A stretch of DNA of 63,353 nt from Candidatus Polarisedimenticolia bacterium (lineage in GTDB: Bacteria; Acidobacteriota; Polarisedimenticolia; Gp22-AA2): the NCBI GenBank assembly GCA_036001465.1, contig DASYUH010000013.1:156554-219906 (forward strand). Direction: 5' to 3'. A program made the translations under genes and the position numbers. The notes beneath the pieces are model-generated. The model saw only the letters and a list, made by a program, of their open reading frames with translations. It ran no database searches and had not been told where the DNA came from. Of this stretch, positions 48,895 through 57,102 are shown in pieces (position 1 is the stretch's first letter; each line of letters begins with the position of its first letter).

Positions 48895-50169
48895 ATGCTC
48901 GTCAAGCGCCGGGGACTCTGGATCGCCGTCGTGATCGTCGCGCTCGTCCTGGGCACGATGACCTTCGTGCCGGCAGGCCGGTTCGCCGTGCGCGAGGCGC
49001 AGGGAGGCGCGGCGGTGCCGCTCGATCCGGGCCTGCACCTGCGCCTGCCGCTCTATCACCGGGTGTACGTGTACGATACCGCTCCGGTGACCCTCGACGG
49101 GACGGTCGACATCATCACCCGCGACCACGCATCCTTCAAGCTGCCGGTGCGCCTCACCGGCCATGCCTCCCCCGCCGACATCCTGACCTTTCACCAGGGG
49201 AGGTCAGGTCGTGAGCCGAGGCTGTACATCGAGGAGCGGATGCGCGACGCGGTGGTGACGGCTGCCAAGGGGTTCAATGCCGACGAGCTCCTCGCCCCGG
49301 ACGTCGCCCGGCGGCTCGCCCCGCGGGTGTCCGCCGACCTGATCACACGCGGCATCTCCGACGACGGGCTGTCCGTCCAAAGCGCGTCCTCCCAGGTGAT
49401 CTTCAATGCCGTGGTCGATTACCTGAAGCGCAAGTTCCCGGCCGCGGCGCGCACCCTCGCCGAGCGCTCGCTCCAGGCGAGCCCCAAGGACGCCCTGGTC
49501 CACGCGGCGATGGGAGTGGTGCTCGAGAGCGAAGGGAAGCGGGCGGAGGCGGAGCAGGAATACCTCGAAGCGGTCTACCTTGATCCCATGGCGCTCGAGC
49601 CGATGAGCCGGCTCTACGTCATGTACCAGTCGACGAGGGAACCGGCGAAGATCGCGAAACTCGAGCGGCTGCTGGTGGCGAGTCTCGACAAGAAGAAGGA
49701 CTCCGCCATCCATCACGACTGGCTGGGGCAGGTCTACATGCGCGAAGGGCAGTACGAGAAGGCGAAGATGTCCTTCACCACCGCCATCGGTTTGAAGCCG
49801 CAGGAGCCCGAGTTCCAGGTCAACCTGGGGAGCCTCCTGGCGAAGCAGGGGAAGATGGACGAGGGGATCGCCGCCTTCCAGAAGGCCCTCGAGCTGCGCC
49901 CCGAACATCCCCTGGCGCTGTTCAACCTGGGATCCACGTACGCCATGCAGGGGCAGTACGACCGGGCCCTGGAGTTCTTCCACCGGGCGGAGCGCGTCAG
50001 CCCTCCGAACCACACGCTGTTCAACTCGCTCGCGCAGGCTTACGAGGCCAAGGGGCAGCACGACCGGGCCGCCGAATACCTCAAGCGCTCGCTGGCGATC
50101 AAGCCGGATCAGGCCGACCGCCGTGACGAGCTGAAGAGGATCGAGGCACGGCTCAGGAAGAAGGCGTGA
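48895..50169 (+). CDS. membrane-anchored SPFH/band-7-like protein with TPR repeats
   Basis: A 424-residue protein. An N-terminal anchor (LWIAVVIVALVLGTM) is followed by about 140 residues resembling the start of an SPFH (prohibitin/stomatin) domain: PLDPGLHLRLPLYHRVYVYDT, DIITRDHASFKLPVRLTGHA and YIEERMRDAVVTAAKGFNADELL. From about residue 180 there are six or so TPR units (AAMGVVLESEGKRAEAEQEY, FQVNLGSLLAKQGKMDEGIA, LFNLGSTYAMQGQYDRALEF). Both parts should face the periplasm. SPFH plus TPR in one chain is unusual. The SPFH call is by pattern only and the usual coiled coil is missing. Confidence 0.7.
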   Translation: MLVKRRGLWIAVVIVALVLGTMTFVPAGRFAVREAQGGAAVPLDPGLHLRLPLYHRVYVYDTAPVTLDGTVDIITRDHASFKLPVRLTGHASPADILTFHQGRSGREPRLYIEERMRDAVVTAAKGFNADELLAPDVARRLAPRVSADLITRGISDDGLSVQSASSQVIFNAVVDYLKRKFPAAARTLAERSLQASPKDALVHAAMGVVLESEGKRAEAEQEYLEAVYLDPMALEPMSRLYVMYQSTREPAKIAKLERLLVASLDKKKDSAIHHDWLGQVYMREGQYEKAKMSFTTAIGLKPQEPEFQVNLGSLLAKQGKMDEGIAAFQKALELRPEHPLALFNLGSTYAMQGQYDRALEFFHRAERVSPPNHTLFNSLAQAYEAKGQHDRAAEYLKRSLAIKPDQADRRDELKRIEARLRKKA

Positions 50170-50764
50170 CCAGTGGGGCGCGCCGGCGCCGCGCCCGCAC
50201 GACCGACAGGATCGCATAGATCGCCAGAAACCCGGCGATCCCCCAGACATACCGCCGGAAGACGACCCGCACCTCCTCCCAGGTCGATCCCAGGCTCGTC
50301 CCGCCCCACGCGAGGAGTGCGACCCAGAGCACGTTGCCGGCGGTCGAATAGAGCAGGGACTTTCGGAAGCCGATCCGCCCGATCCCCGCGGCATACAGGA
50401 AGAACCCCCGGATCCCCGGCAGGAACCGGTTGACCACGAGGAGCCACGCTCCGGCGCGCGCGAACCATCCCTCGATCCGCAGAAGCTCCCTGCGGGCCCA
50501 CTCCGAGCGCAGGAGGAAATAGCCGCGCCCCGCGCGTGCGCCGATGGCGTAGGCCGTCATGGCGCCCGCGACGCTCCCCGCCAGCGCGACGGTCACGACC
50601 GCCGCGAGCGGCAGGGCGCCCCGTCCCGCCAGGAAGAAGGCGAACAGCATGGTCGAATCGCCGGGGACGGGCGGGACGACGTATTCGAGCCATGCCAGCA
50701 GGGCGACGAGAAGCAGTCCCGGAAGCACGTGCGCGGCGATGGCGCCCTGGATCGCCTCGGTCAT
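50153..50764 (-). CDS. DedA family membrane protein
   Basis: A 203-residue protein with five or six helices. Family marks are EYVVPPVPGDSTMLFAFFLAGRG near the start and RFLPGIRGFFLYAAGIGRI in the second half, the R-x-x-P-G-x-R reentrant motif. DedA proteins are membrane transporters or scramblases; some recycle undecaprenyl phosphate. The ATG follows the DUF4870 stop by 7 nt. The 3' end overlaps the convergent TPR gene by 17 nt. Confidence 0.9.
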   Translation of the reverse strand: MTEAIQGAIAAHVLPGLLLVALLAWLEYVVPPVPGDSTMLFAFFLAGRGALPLAAVVTVALAGSVAGAMTAYAIGARAGRGYFLLRSEWARRELLRIEGWFARAGAWLLVVNRFLPGIRGFFLYAAGIGRIGFRKSLLYSTAGNVLWVALLAWGGTSLGSTWEEVRVVFRRYVWGIAGFLAIYAILSVVRARRRRAPLVTPSS

Positions 50765-50771
50765 CCGCGGC

Positions 50772-51152
50772 TCAAATCTTCTCCACCAGGTCGCCCAGGA
50801 AGGGGATGGCCCAGCGCTCGCCGCGGATCGCCTTGATGACGCAGACGATGGCCACCGCCAGGTAGAGCAGGAAGAGGTTGATCAACGCGAAGGCGAACAC
50901 CCAGGCGAAGATGCGCGACAGGGTGGCGAGGATGGCGCCGACGAAGATGACTCCGAGGAACACCAGGCAGGCGACGCCGCACAGGATCAGCCCCTGCTTG
51001 GCGTGCCAGCGCACGTACTCGCGCCGCGTCGCCATGAAGGGGACGAGCGCCAGGACCCAGAGGTAGGAGAAGATCAGCATGACCTTGTCCTCCTCGTTCA
51101 GGTCCTCGGGCGAGACCTGGGCCTCCTCGGCGGCAATCGGGTCGAGACTCAT
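50772..51152 (-). CDS. DUF4870 (Tic20-like) membrane protein
   Basis: A 126-residue protein. After an acidic N-terminus (SLDPIAAEEAQVSPEDLNEEDK) it has the DUF4870 core: VMLIFSYLWVLALVPFM, YVRWHAKQGLIL and two more helices with INLFLLYLAVAIVCVIKAIRGE. The WHAKQG motif is diagnostic. Function unknown. It is cotranscribed with dedA and divergent from mutS. Confidence 0.85.
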   Translation of the reverse strand: MSLDPIAAEEAQVSPEDLNEEDKVMLIFSYLWVLALVPFMATRREYVRWHAKQGLILCGVACLVFLGVIFVGAILATLSRIFAWVFAFALINLFLLYLAVAIVCVIKAIRGERWAIPFLGDLVEKI

Positions 51153-51195
51153 CGGCTGGATTCCCTCGAAGCACGCGGCCAGCGGGTGACGCTGC

Positions 51196-51224
51196 TTTAT
51201 AATGGCCGGCCTCTCCCTTGTCAA
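51196..51224 (-). promoter_or_regulatory. promoter of DUF4870-dedA
   Basis: Minus-strand perfect -35 TTGACA (51219-51224), 17-nt spacer, TATAAA (51196-51201). The -35 box shares bases with the mutS ribosome-binding region. Confidence 0.65.
51198..51203 (+). promoter_or_regulatory. -10 box upstream of mutS
   Basis: A perfect TATAAT on the plus strand, overlapping the minus-strand -10 box. No convincing -35 at the right distance, so assignment to mutS is uncertain. Confidence 0.4.
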
Positions 51225-51232
51225 GGAGCGCC

Positions 51233-53890
51233 GTGGACACGCTCACCCCGATGCTGCGCCAGTACCGGGCCATCAAGGCCCAGCACCCGGACGCCATCCT
51301 CATGTTCCGGCTCGGCGACTTCTACGAGATGTTCTACGACGATGCGCTTCTGGCGTCGCGGGCGCTGTCGTTGACTCTGACCGCCCGCGGTCGCGGCACC
51401 TCGAACGAGGCGCCGATGTGCGGCGTGCCGTACCATGCCGCAGACGGTTACGTGGCGCGGCTCATCCAGAAAGGCCATCGCGTCGCCATCTGCGATCAGG
51501 TGGAGGACGCGCGCGCCGCCAAGGGGATCGTCAGGCGGGCCGTCACCCGCGTCGTCTCCCCCGGCACGGTCACCGACCCGGCACAGCTCCGGGCGGCCGA
51601 GCCCAACTACATCGCCGCCATCCAGGTCTCCCGCGACGCGGCGTCAGGGGCGCGCGGCGGCGCGGCCTTCGGCTGCGCCTTCCTCGATCTCTCGACCGGG
51701 GATTTCCGCCTGTCGGAGCACGGCGGTCCGGGGGCCGCCGAGGCCCTGGCCACCCAGGTCGCCCTGTTCCGGCCGCGCGAGATCCTCCACCCGGAAGGGA
51801 CGGCGCTCGACGGCCTCCTCCCGAAGGACGGTCTCGAGGGGGTCCTGGGACATGAGGTCCCGGGCTGGACGCTGGCTGCCGACACGGCGGCGCGGGCCCT
51901 CAACGAGACTCTGGGAGTCGCCACCCTCGCCGGCTTCGGCGTCGAGGAGCGCCACCTGGCGGTCGGCGCCGCCGGGGCGCTGCTCCATTACCTGCAGGAG
52001 GCCCACAAGGCCGACCTGAAGCACGTCACCCGCATCACCTGGTGCGAGCCGGCCGACTCCATGGTCCTCGACGAGACGACCCGGCGGACGCTGGAAGTGG
52101 CCGAGAACGCGCGCGACGGGGGGCGCGACGGCACGCTCCTGGACGTCCTCGACCGCACCCGGACCGCCATGGGGGGGCGCCTGCTGCGCGACTGGGTCCT
52201 GCGCCCGCTTCTCTCCGTCCGGGTGATCGAGGATCGTCTCGACGGAGTCGCGTTCCTGGTCGAGCGCGCCGCCGAGCGCGCCGCCCTGCGGGCGCACCTG
52301 TCCCGGGTGCACGATCTGGAGAGGCTCCTGGCGCACTGCTCGATGGGGACCGCCAACGCGCGCGATCTGGTCGCGCTCCGGGATTCGCTCGCGGTCCTGC
52401 CGGAGATTGCCGCGGGGGCGATCGCCCTGACCGCTCCGCCCCTGGCGCGGCTGATGCAGGCCCTCGACGTCCTCGACGATCTGCGCCAGCGCCTGGACGA
52501 GGCGCTGGCCGACGATCCTCCGGCGACCGTGCGCGAGGGGGGGCTGATCCGCGACGGCTTCTACCGCGAGCTGGACGACCTGCGCGCCATCCGCCGCGAC
52601 GGCCGGGCCTTTCTAGCCTCGATCGAGACCCGCGAGCGCGAGCGCACCGGGATCGCCTCGCTGAAGGTCCGGTACAACAAGGTCTTCGGCTACTACCTCG
52701 AAGTCAGCAACGCGCACAGGAAGGCGGTCCCGACGGACTACGAGCGCAAGCAGACCCTGGTCGGCGCCGAGCGCTACGTCACCCCCGAGCTGAAGGAGTA
52801 CGAGGCGAAGGTGCTGACCTCTCAGGAGCGGATCGAGGCGCTGGAGTACGAGCTGTTCGTCGCCTTGCGCGGGCAGGTGGTGGCCGCGGCGCCCCGCCTG
52901 CGCGCGACCGCCGCGGCCCTGGCGGCCCTCGATGCGCTCGCCGCCTTCGCCGAGGCGGCGGCGCTTCAAGGCTATCAGCGGCCGAAGGTGGACGACTCCC
53001 TTCGCCTGCGCATCGTCGAGGGACGCCATCCGGTCGTCGAGCGGCTTCTCGAGAAGGAGCGCTTCGTCCCGAACGACTGCCTCATGGACGCGGACAGCCG
53101 GCAGATTCTCATCCTGACCGGCCCCAACATGGGCGGCAAGTCGACCTACCTGCGGCAGGTGGCGCTCATCGTCCTGATGGCGCAGGCCGGGTCGTTCGTC
53201 CCGGCGGCCGAAGCCGAGATCGGCATGGTGGACCGCATCTTCAGCCGCGTCGGCGCCTCCGACAACCTGGCGCGCGGCCAGAGCACCTTCCTGGTCGAGA
53301 TGATCGAGACCGCCAACATCCTCAACAACGCCACGGTGCGGTCGATCATCCTGCTCGACGAAGTCGGGCGCGGGACGTCCACGTTCGACGGGCTGTCGAT
53401 CGCCTGGTCGGTGGCCGAATACCTGCACGACACGCCGGCCGTCGCGGCGCGCACCCTGTTCGCCACCCACTACCACGAGATGATCGAGCTGGCGATCCTG
53501 AAGCCGCGCGTAGCCAATCTGACGATGGCGGTCCGGGAGTGGAACGACACCATCGTGTTCCTGCGGAGGGTCCTGGAGGGGGCGGCCGATCGATCCTACG
53601 GGATCCACGTGGCCCGGCTGGCGGGGCTGCCGCGGCAGGTCATCGACAGGGCGCGCGAGGTCCTGGCGAACCTGGAGCGCGAGGAGCTGTCCCGGGACGG
53701 CCGGCCGAAGCTGGCCGGCGCCTCCGGCCCGCCCCCGAAGGTAGCGACGCCCACGCCGGCCCAGCTCGGGCTCTTCGCCCCGGAGGACGACCCGGTGCTC
53801 GTGGCCCTGCGCGAGGTCGAGCTCGACGGCATGACGCCGCTCGAGGCGCTGAATCTCCTCGCCGATCTGAAGAAGCGCCTGGGATCCTGA
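51233..53890 (+). CDS. mutS: DNA mismatch repair protein MutS
   Basis: An 885-residue MutS1. The mismatch-reading Phe-Tyr-Glu motif is RLGDFYEMFYDDA; connector, lever and clamp domains follow. The ATPase shows ILTGPNMGGKSTYLRQ (about residues 628-635), the STFLVEM segment, LLDEVGRGTSTFDGLSIAW and FATHYHEM. It recognises base mismatches and recruits MutL. The GTG start has AAGGAG 4 nt upstream; an in-frame TTG five codons earlier is the alternative. mutL is not in the window. It is convergent with the STAS gene (42-nt gap). Confidence 0.97.
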   Translation: MDTLTPMLRQYRAIKAQHPDAILMFRLGDFYEMFYDDALLASRALSLTLTARGRGTSNEAPMCGVPYHAADGYVARLIQKGHRVAICDQVEDARAAKGIVRRAVTRVVSPGTVTDPAQLRAAEPNYIAAIQVSRDAASGARGGAAFGCAFLDLSTGDFRLSEHGGPGAAEALATQVALFRPREILHPEGTALDGLLPKDGLEGVLGHEVPGWTLAADTAARALNETLGVATLAGFGVEERHLAVGAAGALLHYLQEAHKADLKHVTRITWCEPADSMVLDETTRRTLEVAENARDGGRDGTLLDVLDRTRTAMGGRLLRDWVLRPLLSVRVIEDRLDGVAFLVERAAERAALRAHLSRVHDLERLLAHCSMGTANARDLVALRDSLAVLPEIAAGAIALTAPPLARLMQALDVLDDLRQRLDEALADDPPATVREGGLIRDGFYRELDDLRAIRRDGRAFLASIETRERERTGIASLKVRYNKVFGYYLEVSNAHRKAVPTDYERKQTLVGAERYVTPELKEYEAKVLTSQERIEALEYELFVALRGQVVAAAPRLRATAAALAALDALAAFAEAAALQGYQRPKVDDSLRLRIVEGRHPVVERLLEKERFVPNDCLMDADSRQILILTGPNMGGKSTYLRQVALIVLMAQAGSFVPAAEAEIGMVDRIFSRVGASDNLARGQSTFLVEMIETANILNNATVRSIILLDEVGRGTSTFDGLSIAWSVAEYLHDTPAVAARTLFATHYHEMIELAILKPRVANLTMAVREWNDTIVFLRRVLEGAADRSYGIHVARLAGLPRQVIDRAREVLANLEREELSRDGRPKLAGASGPPPKVATPTPAQLGLFAPEDDPVLVALREVELDGMTPLEALNLLADLKKRLGS

Positions 53891-53932
53891 CGGGCGCGCG
53901 CTCCGTCCCGGGCGGCGCCCGGCGCGCCCCGT

Positions 53933-54301
53933 TCAGATGTCGATCGCGCCGTTCAGCCTCGAGAAGGTCGGGATCGTCATCTCGAGCCCGGCCATGTGGT
54001 AGTAGCCGCCCGCCCGGCCCGGCTGCACGACGAAGCGCATGTCGACCCCCCGGGCGCGTGCCTTGTGGTAGGCCTCCGTCGCGGCACCGGCCACGCTGTC
54101 ATCCGACAGGAGCGACTCGCTCAGGTCGACGACCACGCGCTGCGCTCCGGACCGCAGCAGGTCGTCGACCGATTCCTGGAATTTCTTCTCCGGCTCTCCC
54201 GCAGAGAATTTCCCCCGCACGTGCAGGACCTGCCATTCGGCCATGGAGCGGGTCTCGATGTGATACGGCCCGCGGCGTCTCAACCAGGACAGTCCGGTCA
54301 T
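53933..54301 (-). CDS. STAS-domain protein
   Basis: A 122-residue protein with a STAS-like alternation: ETRSMAEWQVLHVRGKFSA, AQRVVVDLSESLLSDDSVAGAA and HKARARGVDMRFVV. The place of the phosphorylated Ser in SpoIIAA-type antagonists reads SDDSVAG, so Ser is present but the MDSxG context is not. It may act as a second anti-sigma-factor antagonist or a sensor in the adjacent partner-switching set. The ATG has GGAGGG 7 nt upstream. Confidence 0.7.
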   Translation of the reverse strand: MTGLSWLRRRGPYHIETRSMAEWQVLHVRGKFSAGEPEKKFQESVDDLLRSGAQRVVVDLSESLLSDDSVAGAATEAYHKARARGVDMRFVVQPGRAGGYYHMAGLEMTIPTFSRLNGAIDI

Positions 54302-54410
54302 GGGGTGTCCCTCCAAACTTTCAGGGGAAGGAGCTCGACACCGCCTCGAGGAGAGCGGATGAGAGGGCAAGGACGGGTCGCGGTGTCGCGGCTTCCCCGG
54401 CTTGGGGCCA

Positions 54411-54440
54411 TTCATACTCCCGCCGGGGACGCGCCGTCAA
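54411..54440 (-). promoter_or_regulatory. possible promoter of the second STAS gene
   Basis: Minus-strand TTGACG (54435-54440), 18-nt spacer, TATGAA (54411-54416), about 105 nt before the STAS start. Confidence 0.45.
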
Positions 54441-54462
54441 GTCGGGCGGGGCTTGATCGGCG

Positions 54463-54798
54463 CTAGAAGCTCGCCAGCGCCTCGCGCTCGTCGCGGTAGA
54501 TGTCGAAGATTTCCTGCAGCTTCGTCAGGATAAGCAGGTCCTGCACCTTGCCGTTCGGGTTGAGCAGCTTCAGGGCGGCTTCCTTCTCGCGGGCGCGCTT
54601 GAAGCACGCCACCAGCTCGCCGATGCCGGCGCTGTCCATGTAGGACACCCCGCCCAGGTTGAGGATGATGTTCTTGCGCCCCTCGTCCAAAAGCGCGTTC
54701 ACCGCCTGGCGCAGCTTGATGTCTCCCTCCCCGATGGTGATCTTGCCGGAGAGATCGACTACGGTGACCTTCCCATGGTGCCTGGCGTTCGCCTTCAT
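54463..54798 (-). CDS. anti-sigma factor antagonist (SpoIIAA/RsbV-like STAS protein)
   Basis: A 111-residue single STAS domain: VTVVDLSGKITIGEGDIKLRQ, IILNLGGVSYMDSAGIGELV and LKLLNPNGKVQDLLILTKL. The Ser in YMDSAGIGEL is the site that the partner kinase phosphorylates; the unphosphorylated form sequesters the kinase. It overlaps the RsbW-like gene by 4 nt (ATGA), with GGAGG 5 nt upstream of its start. No sigma factor gene adjoins. Confidence 0.92.
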   Translation of the reverse strand: MKANARHHGKVTVVDLSGKITIGEGDIKLRQAVNALLDEGRKNIILNLGGVSYMDSAGIGELVACFKRAREKEAALKLLNPNGKVQDLLILTKLQEIFDIYRDEREALASF

Positions 54799-55268
54799 CC
54801 CTTCCTCCTCTTCATGCTCTTTACGGCTTCGCCGCCCTTGCCGGCCCGGCCGGCCTGTTCGAACCGCTTCTCCAGGATCACCTCGGTCCCCTTCCCCTGG
54901 CGGTGCTGGAAGGCGACCCGGTCCACGAAGTGCTTCATGAAGAAGATGCCCCGGCCGCTGGTGCGGTAGATGTTCTCCCGATCGAGCGGGTTGGCCGTCT
55001 GGGTCCAGTCGAACCCCGGCCCCCGATCCCGCACGCGCACCCGGAACAGATCGTCCCGCTCTTCGAAACTCACCTCGATCGGCTTCTTCACATCCATGCC
55101 GTTGCCGTGCTTGATGGCGTTGATCGCCGCCTCGCGCACGGCCAGCCCGATGTTCAGCGCCGACGACTTCGAGAAGCCGGCCCTGCGGGCCAGCCCCTCG
55201 GCCAGCTCGTGAACCAGGTCCACGTAGCCGATGCGACTTTCAAGCCTGAGCTTGATCTGTCGTCCCAC
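54795..55268 (-). CDS. RsbW-like serine kinase / anti-sigma factor
   Basis: About 157 residues with a GHKL (HATPase_c_2) fold. LNIGLAVREAAINAIKHGNG is the N box, VRVRDRGPGFDWTQ the G1 box and SGRGIFFMKHFVD the G2 region. Such proteins hold a sigma factor or another target and phosphorylate their STAS antagonist. There is no ATG; I chose a GTG giving (M)GRQIKLRLESRIGYV, which matches the usual N-terminus, though no close Shine-Dalgarno sequence supports it. It is directly coupled to the STAS gene. Confidence 0.85.
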   Translation of the reverse strand: MGRQIKLRLESRIGYVDLVHELAEGLARRAGFSKSSALNIGLAVREAAINAIKHGNGMDVKKPIEVSFEERDDLFRVRVRDRGPGFDWTQTANPLDRENIYRTSGRGIFFMKHFVDRVAFQHRQGKGTEVILEKRFEQAGRAGKGGEAVKSMKRRKG

Positions 55269-55388
55269 GCCGAGTCGTATCTCCGGGCGACGCGGACCGG
55301 GAGCCCCGAAGACGGCGCTCCTCCCTGCCCCGGCCGCTTGTGGCCAGTGGTTCCTGACTCTCGTTCGCTCGCTGAAGATGGCCGGGGA

Positions 55389-55418
55389 ATGGTAGCCAAA
55401 GGCGGCGCGAGGTGTCAA
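55389..55418 (-). promoter_or_regulatory. promoter of the RsbW-STAS unit
   Basis: Minus-strand perfect -35 TTGACA (55413-55418), 18-nt spacer, TACCAT (55389-55394), giving a leader of about 115 nt. Confidence 0.55.
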
Positions 55419-55462
55419 ACGGCGCCCCGGCGAACCCGGACCCGGCCGGGATTCGTTCCACC

Positions 55463-56941
55463 TCATCCCTCCGCGAGGACCGGAGATCGGTCGAGGCAAC
55501 GATACTGGATCGCCTCGGCCACGTGCGGTCCTTCGATCGACGCGCTCCCCTCGAGGTGCGCGATCGTGCGCGCCACGCGCAGGACGGCATCGTGGGCGCG
55601 GGCCGAGAGGCCGAGGCCGCGGATCGCCCGGTGCAGGATGGTCCGGGCGGCGTCGGTCGGGGGCGGCTCGCCGCCACGCTCGCGCTGCCGCCTCGCCGCG
55701 GTGACGCGCCCCGCGACGTCTGCCGACAGCTCTCCGGGAGAGGCCCGCGCCAGGTCCTTGAGCGGCACCGGCGGGACCTCCACCTGGATCTCGAACCGGT
55801 CCAGGAGCGGCCCCGAGACGCGCGAGCGGTACTGGGCGACCTGGGCGGGCGTGCAGGCGCACGGCCGGTCGGACCGCCCCAGATTTCCGCAGACGCAGGG
55901 GTTCATCGCCCCCACGAGGACAAACCGGCACGGCATGCGGGTGGCCTGTCCCACGCGCGTGATCACCACGAGACCGTCCTCCAGCGGCTGGCGCAAAACG
56001 TCGAGGGTGCCGCGGCCGAACTCGGCCATCTCGTCCAGGAACAGCACTCCGCGGTGCGCCAGCGTGATCTCGCCGGCGCGCGGCCCGCGACCGCCCCCCA
56101 CCAGCCCGACGCCGCTGATGGTGTGGTGCGGGGCGCGAAATGGCCGGTGCCGCAGGAGGCCGGGCTCGCGCAGGAGGCCGGCGGCGCTGTAGACGCACGT
56201 GACTTCGACCGATTCGTCCAGCGTCAGCGGAGGGAGGATTCCGGGGAGGCGCCGCGCCAGCATGGTCTTGCCGCAACCGGGCGGGCCGACCATCAGAAGA
56301 TGGTGACCGCCGGCGGCGGCCACCTCCAGAGCGCGGCGGGCGTGCGCCTGGCCTTTGACGTCCGCGAGATCCGGTCCCCCCGCGCGCGGCGCCGCCTGAA
56401 ACGTGGCGGCCGTGGCCCGCTCGGCCCGGTGTTCGCCCCGCAGGACCGCGATGGCGTCCAGGAGGCGCTCGACGCCGTGCACTCCCGGCCCGGGGACCGC
56501 CAGCGCCTCTTCGCGGTTCGAGCGCGGGACCACGATCTCGTCGATCCGGCTTGCCCGCGCCAGGAGCGCCGCCGGCAGGCATCCCGGCACGTGGCGGACC
56601 GCTCCGTCGAGGGCAAGCTCGCCGATCACCAGGAGATCGGCCAGGCGTCCGGCCGGCACGGCGGTGCTCGCGACCAGGATCCCGAGGGCGATCGGCAGGT
56701 CGAGCCCCGCTCCCTGCTTGCGCAGGTCGGCGGGCGCGAGGCTGATGGTCACGCGGCGCGGCGGGACCGTGAACCCCGCGTTGCGGATGGCGGCGCGCAC
56801 CCGGTCGGCGCTTTCGCGGACGGCGGCATCGGGGAGTCCGACCGTGTGGATGCCGGGCAGGCCCTGGCTGATGTCGCATTCGACGGTGAGTGGAATCGCT
56901 TCGACGCCTGAGAGAGTGGCGCTCCGGACGCGGGCGAGCAT
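55463..56941 (-). CDS. comM: YifB/ComM family Mg-chelatase-like AAA protein
   Basis: A 492-residue protein. The N-terminal Lon-protease-like S5 fold (about 1-170) reads TVECDISQGLPGIHTVGLPDAAVRES. The AAA domain follows with VGPPGCGKTMLARRLPGILPP, HHTISGVGLVGGG, GVLFLDEMAEF and GAMNPCVCG; a Mg-chelatase C-terminal domain ends it. ComM is a hexameric branch-migration helicase that helps integrate DNA during natural transformation. The neighbouring genes are unrelated. Confidence 0.93.
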   Translation of the reverse strand: MLARVRSATLSGVEAIPLTVECDISQGLPGIHTVGLPDAAVRESADRVRAAIRNAGFTVPPRRVTISLAPADLRKQGAGLDLPIALGILVASTAVPAGRLADLLVIGELALDGAVRHVPGCLPAALLARASRIDEIVVPRSNREEALAVPGPGVHGVERLLDAIAVLRGEHRAERATAATFQAAPRAGGPDLADVKGQAHARRALEVAAAGGHHLLMVGPPGCGKTMLARRLPGILPPLTLDESVEVTCVYSAAGLLREPGLLRHRPFRAPHHTISGVGLVGGGRGPRAGEITLAHRGVLFLDEMAEFGRGTLDVLRQPLEDGLVVITRVGQATRMPCRFVLVGAMNPCVCGNLGRSDRPCACTPAQVAQYRSRVSGPLLDRFEIQVEVPPVPLKDLARASPGELSADVAGRVTAARRQRERGGEPPPTDAARTILHRAIRGLGLSARAHDAVLRVARTIAHLEGSASIEGPHVAEAIQYRCLDRSPVLAEG

Positions 56942-57020
56942 GGACGGCTCCGGCGGTGCGCTCTCGATGGAAGCCGCGACCGCGACCGCCGGCTCTCCGT
57001 CACGGGGTCTGGATGCGGGA

Positions 57021-57050
57021 ATGGTAGAGGCGTCGCGAGCCCGGCGTCAA
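57021..57050 (-). promoter_or_regulatory. promoter of comM
   Basis: Minus-strand TTGACG (57045-57050), 18-nt spacer, TACCAT (57021-57026), about 80 nt before the ATG. It has the same hexamer pair and spacing style as the RsbW promoter. Confidence 0.5.
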
Positions 57051-57102
57051 GCGCCGGGCCCTGCCATGCAGGGGATCGGGTGGGCCGTACGACGCGGTGC
57101 GG

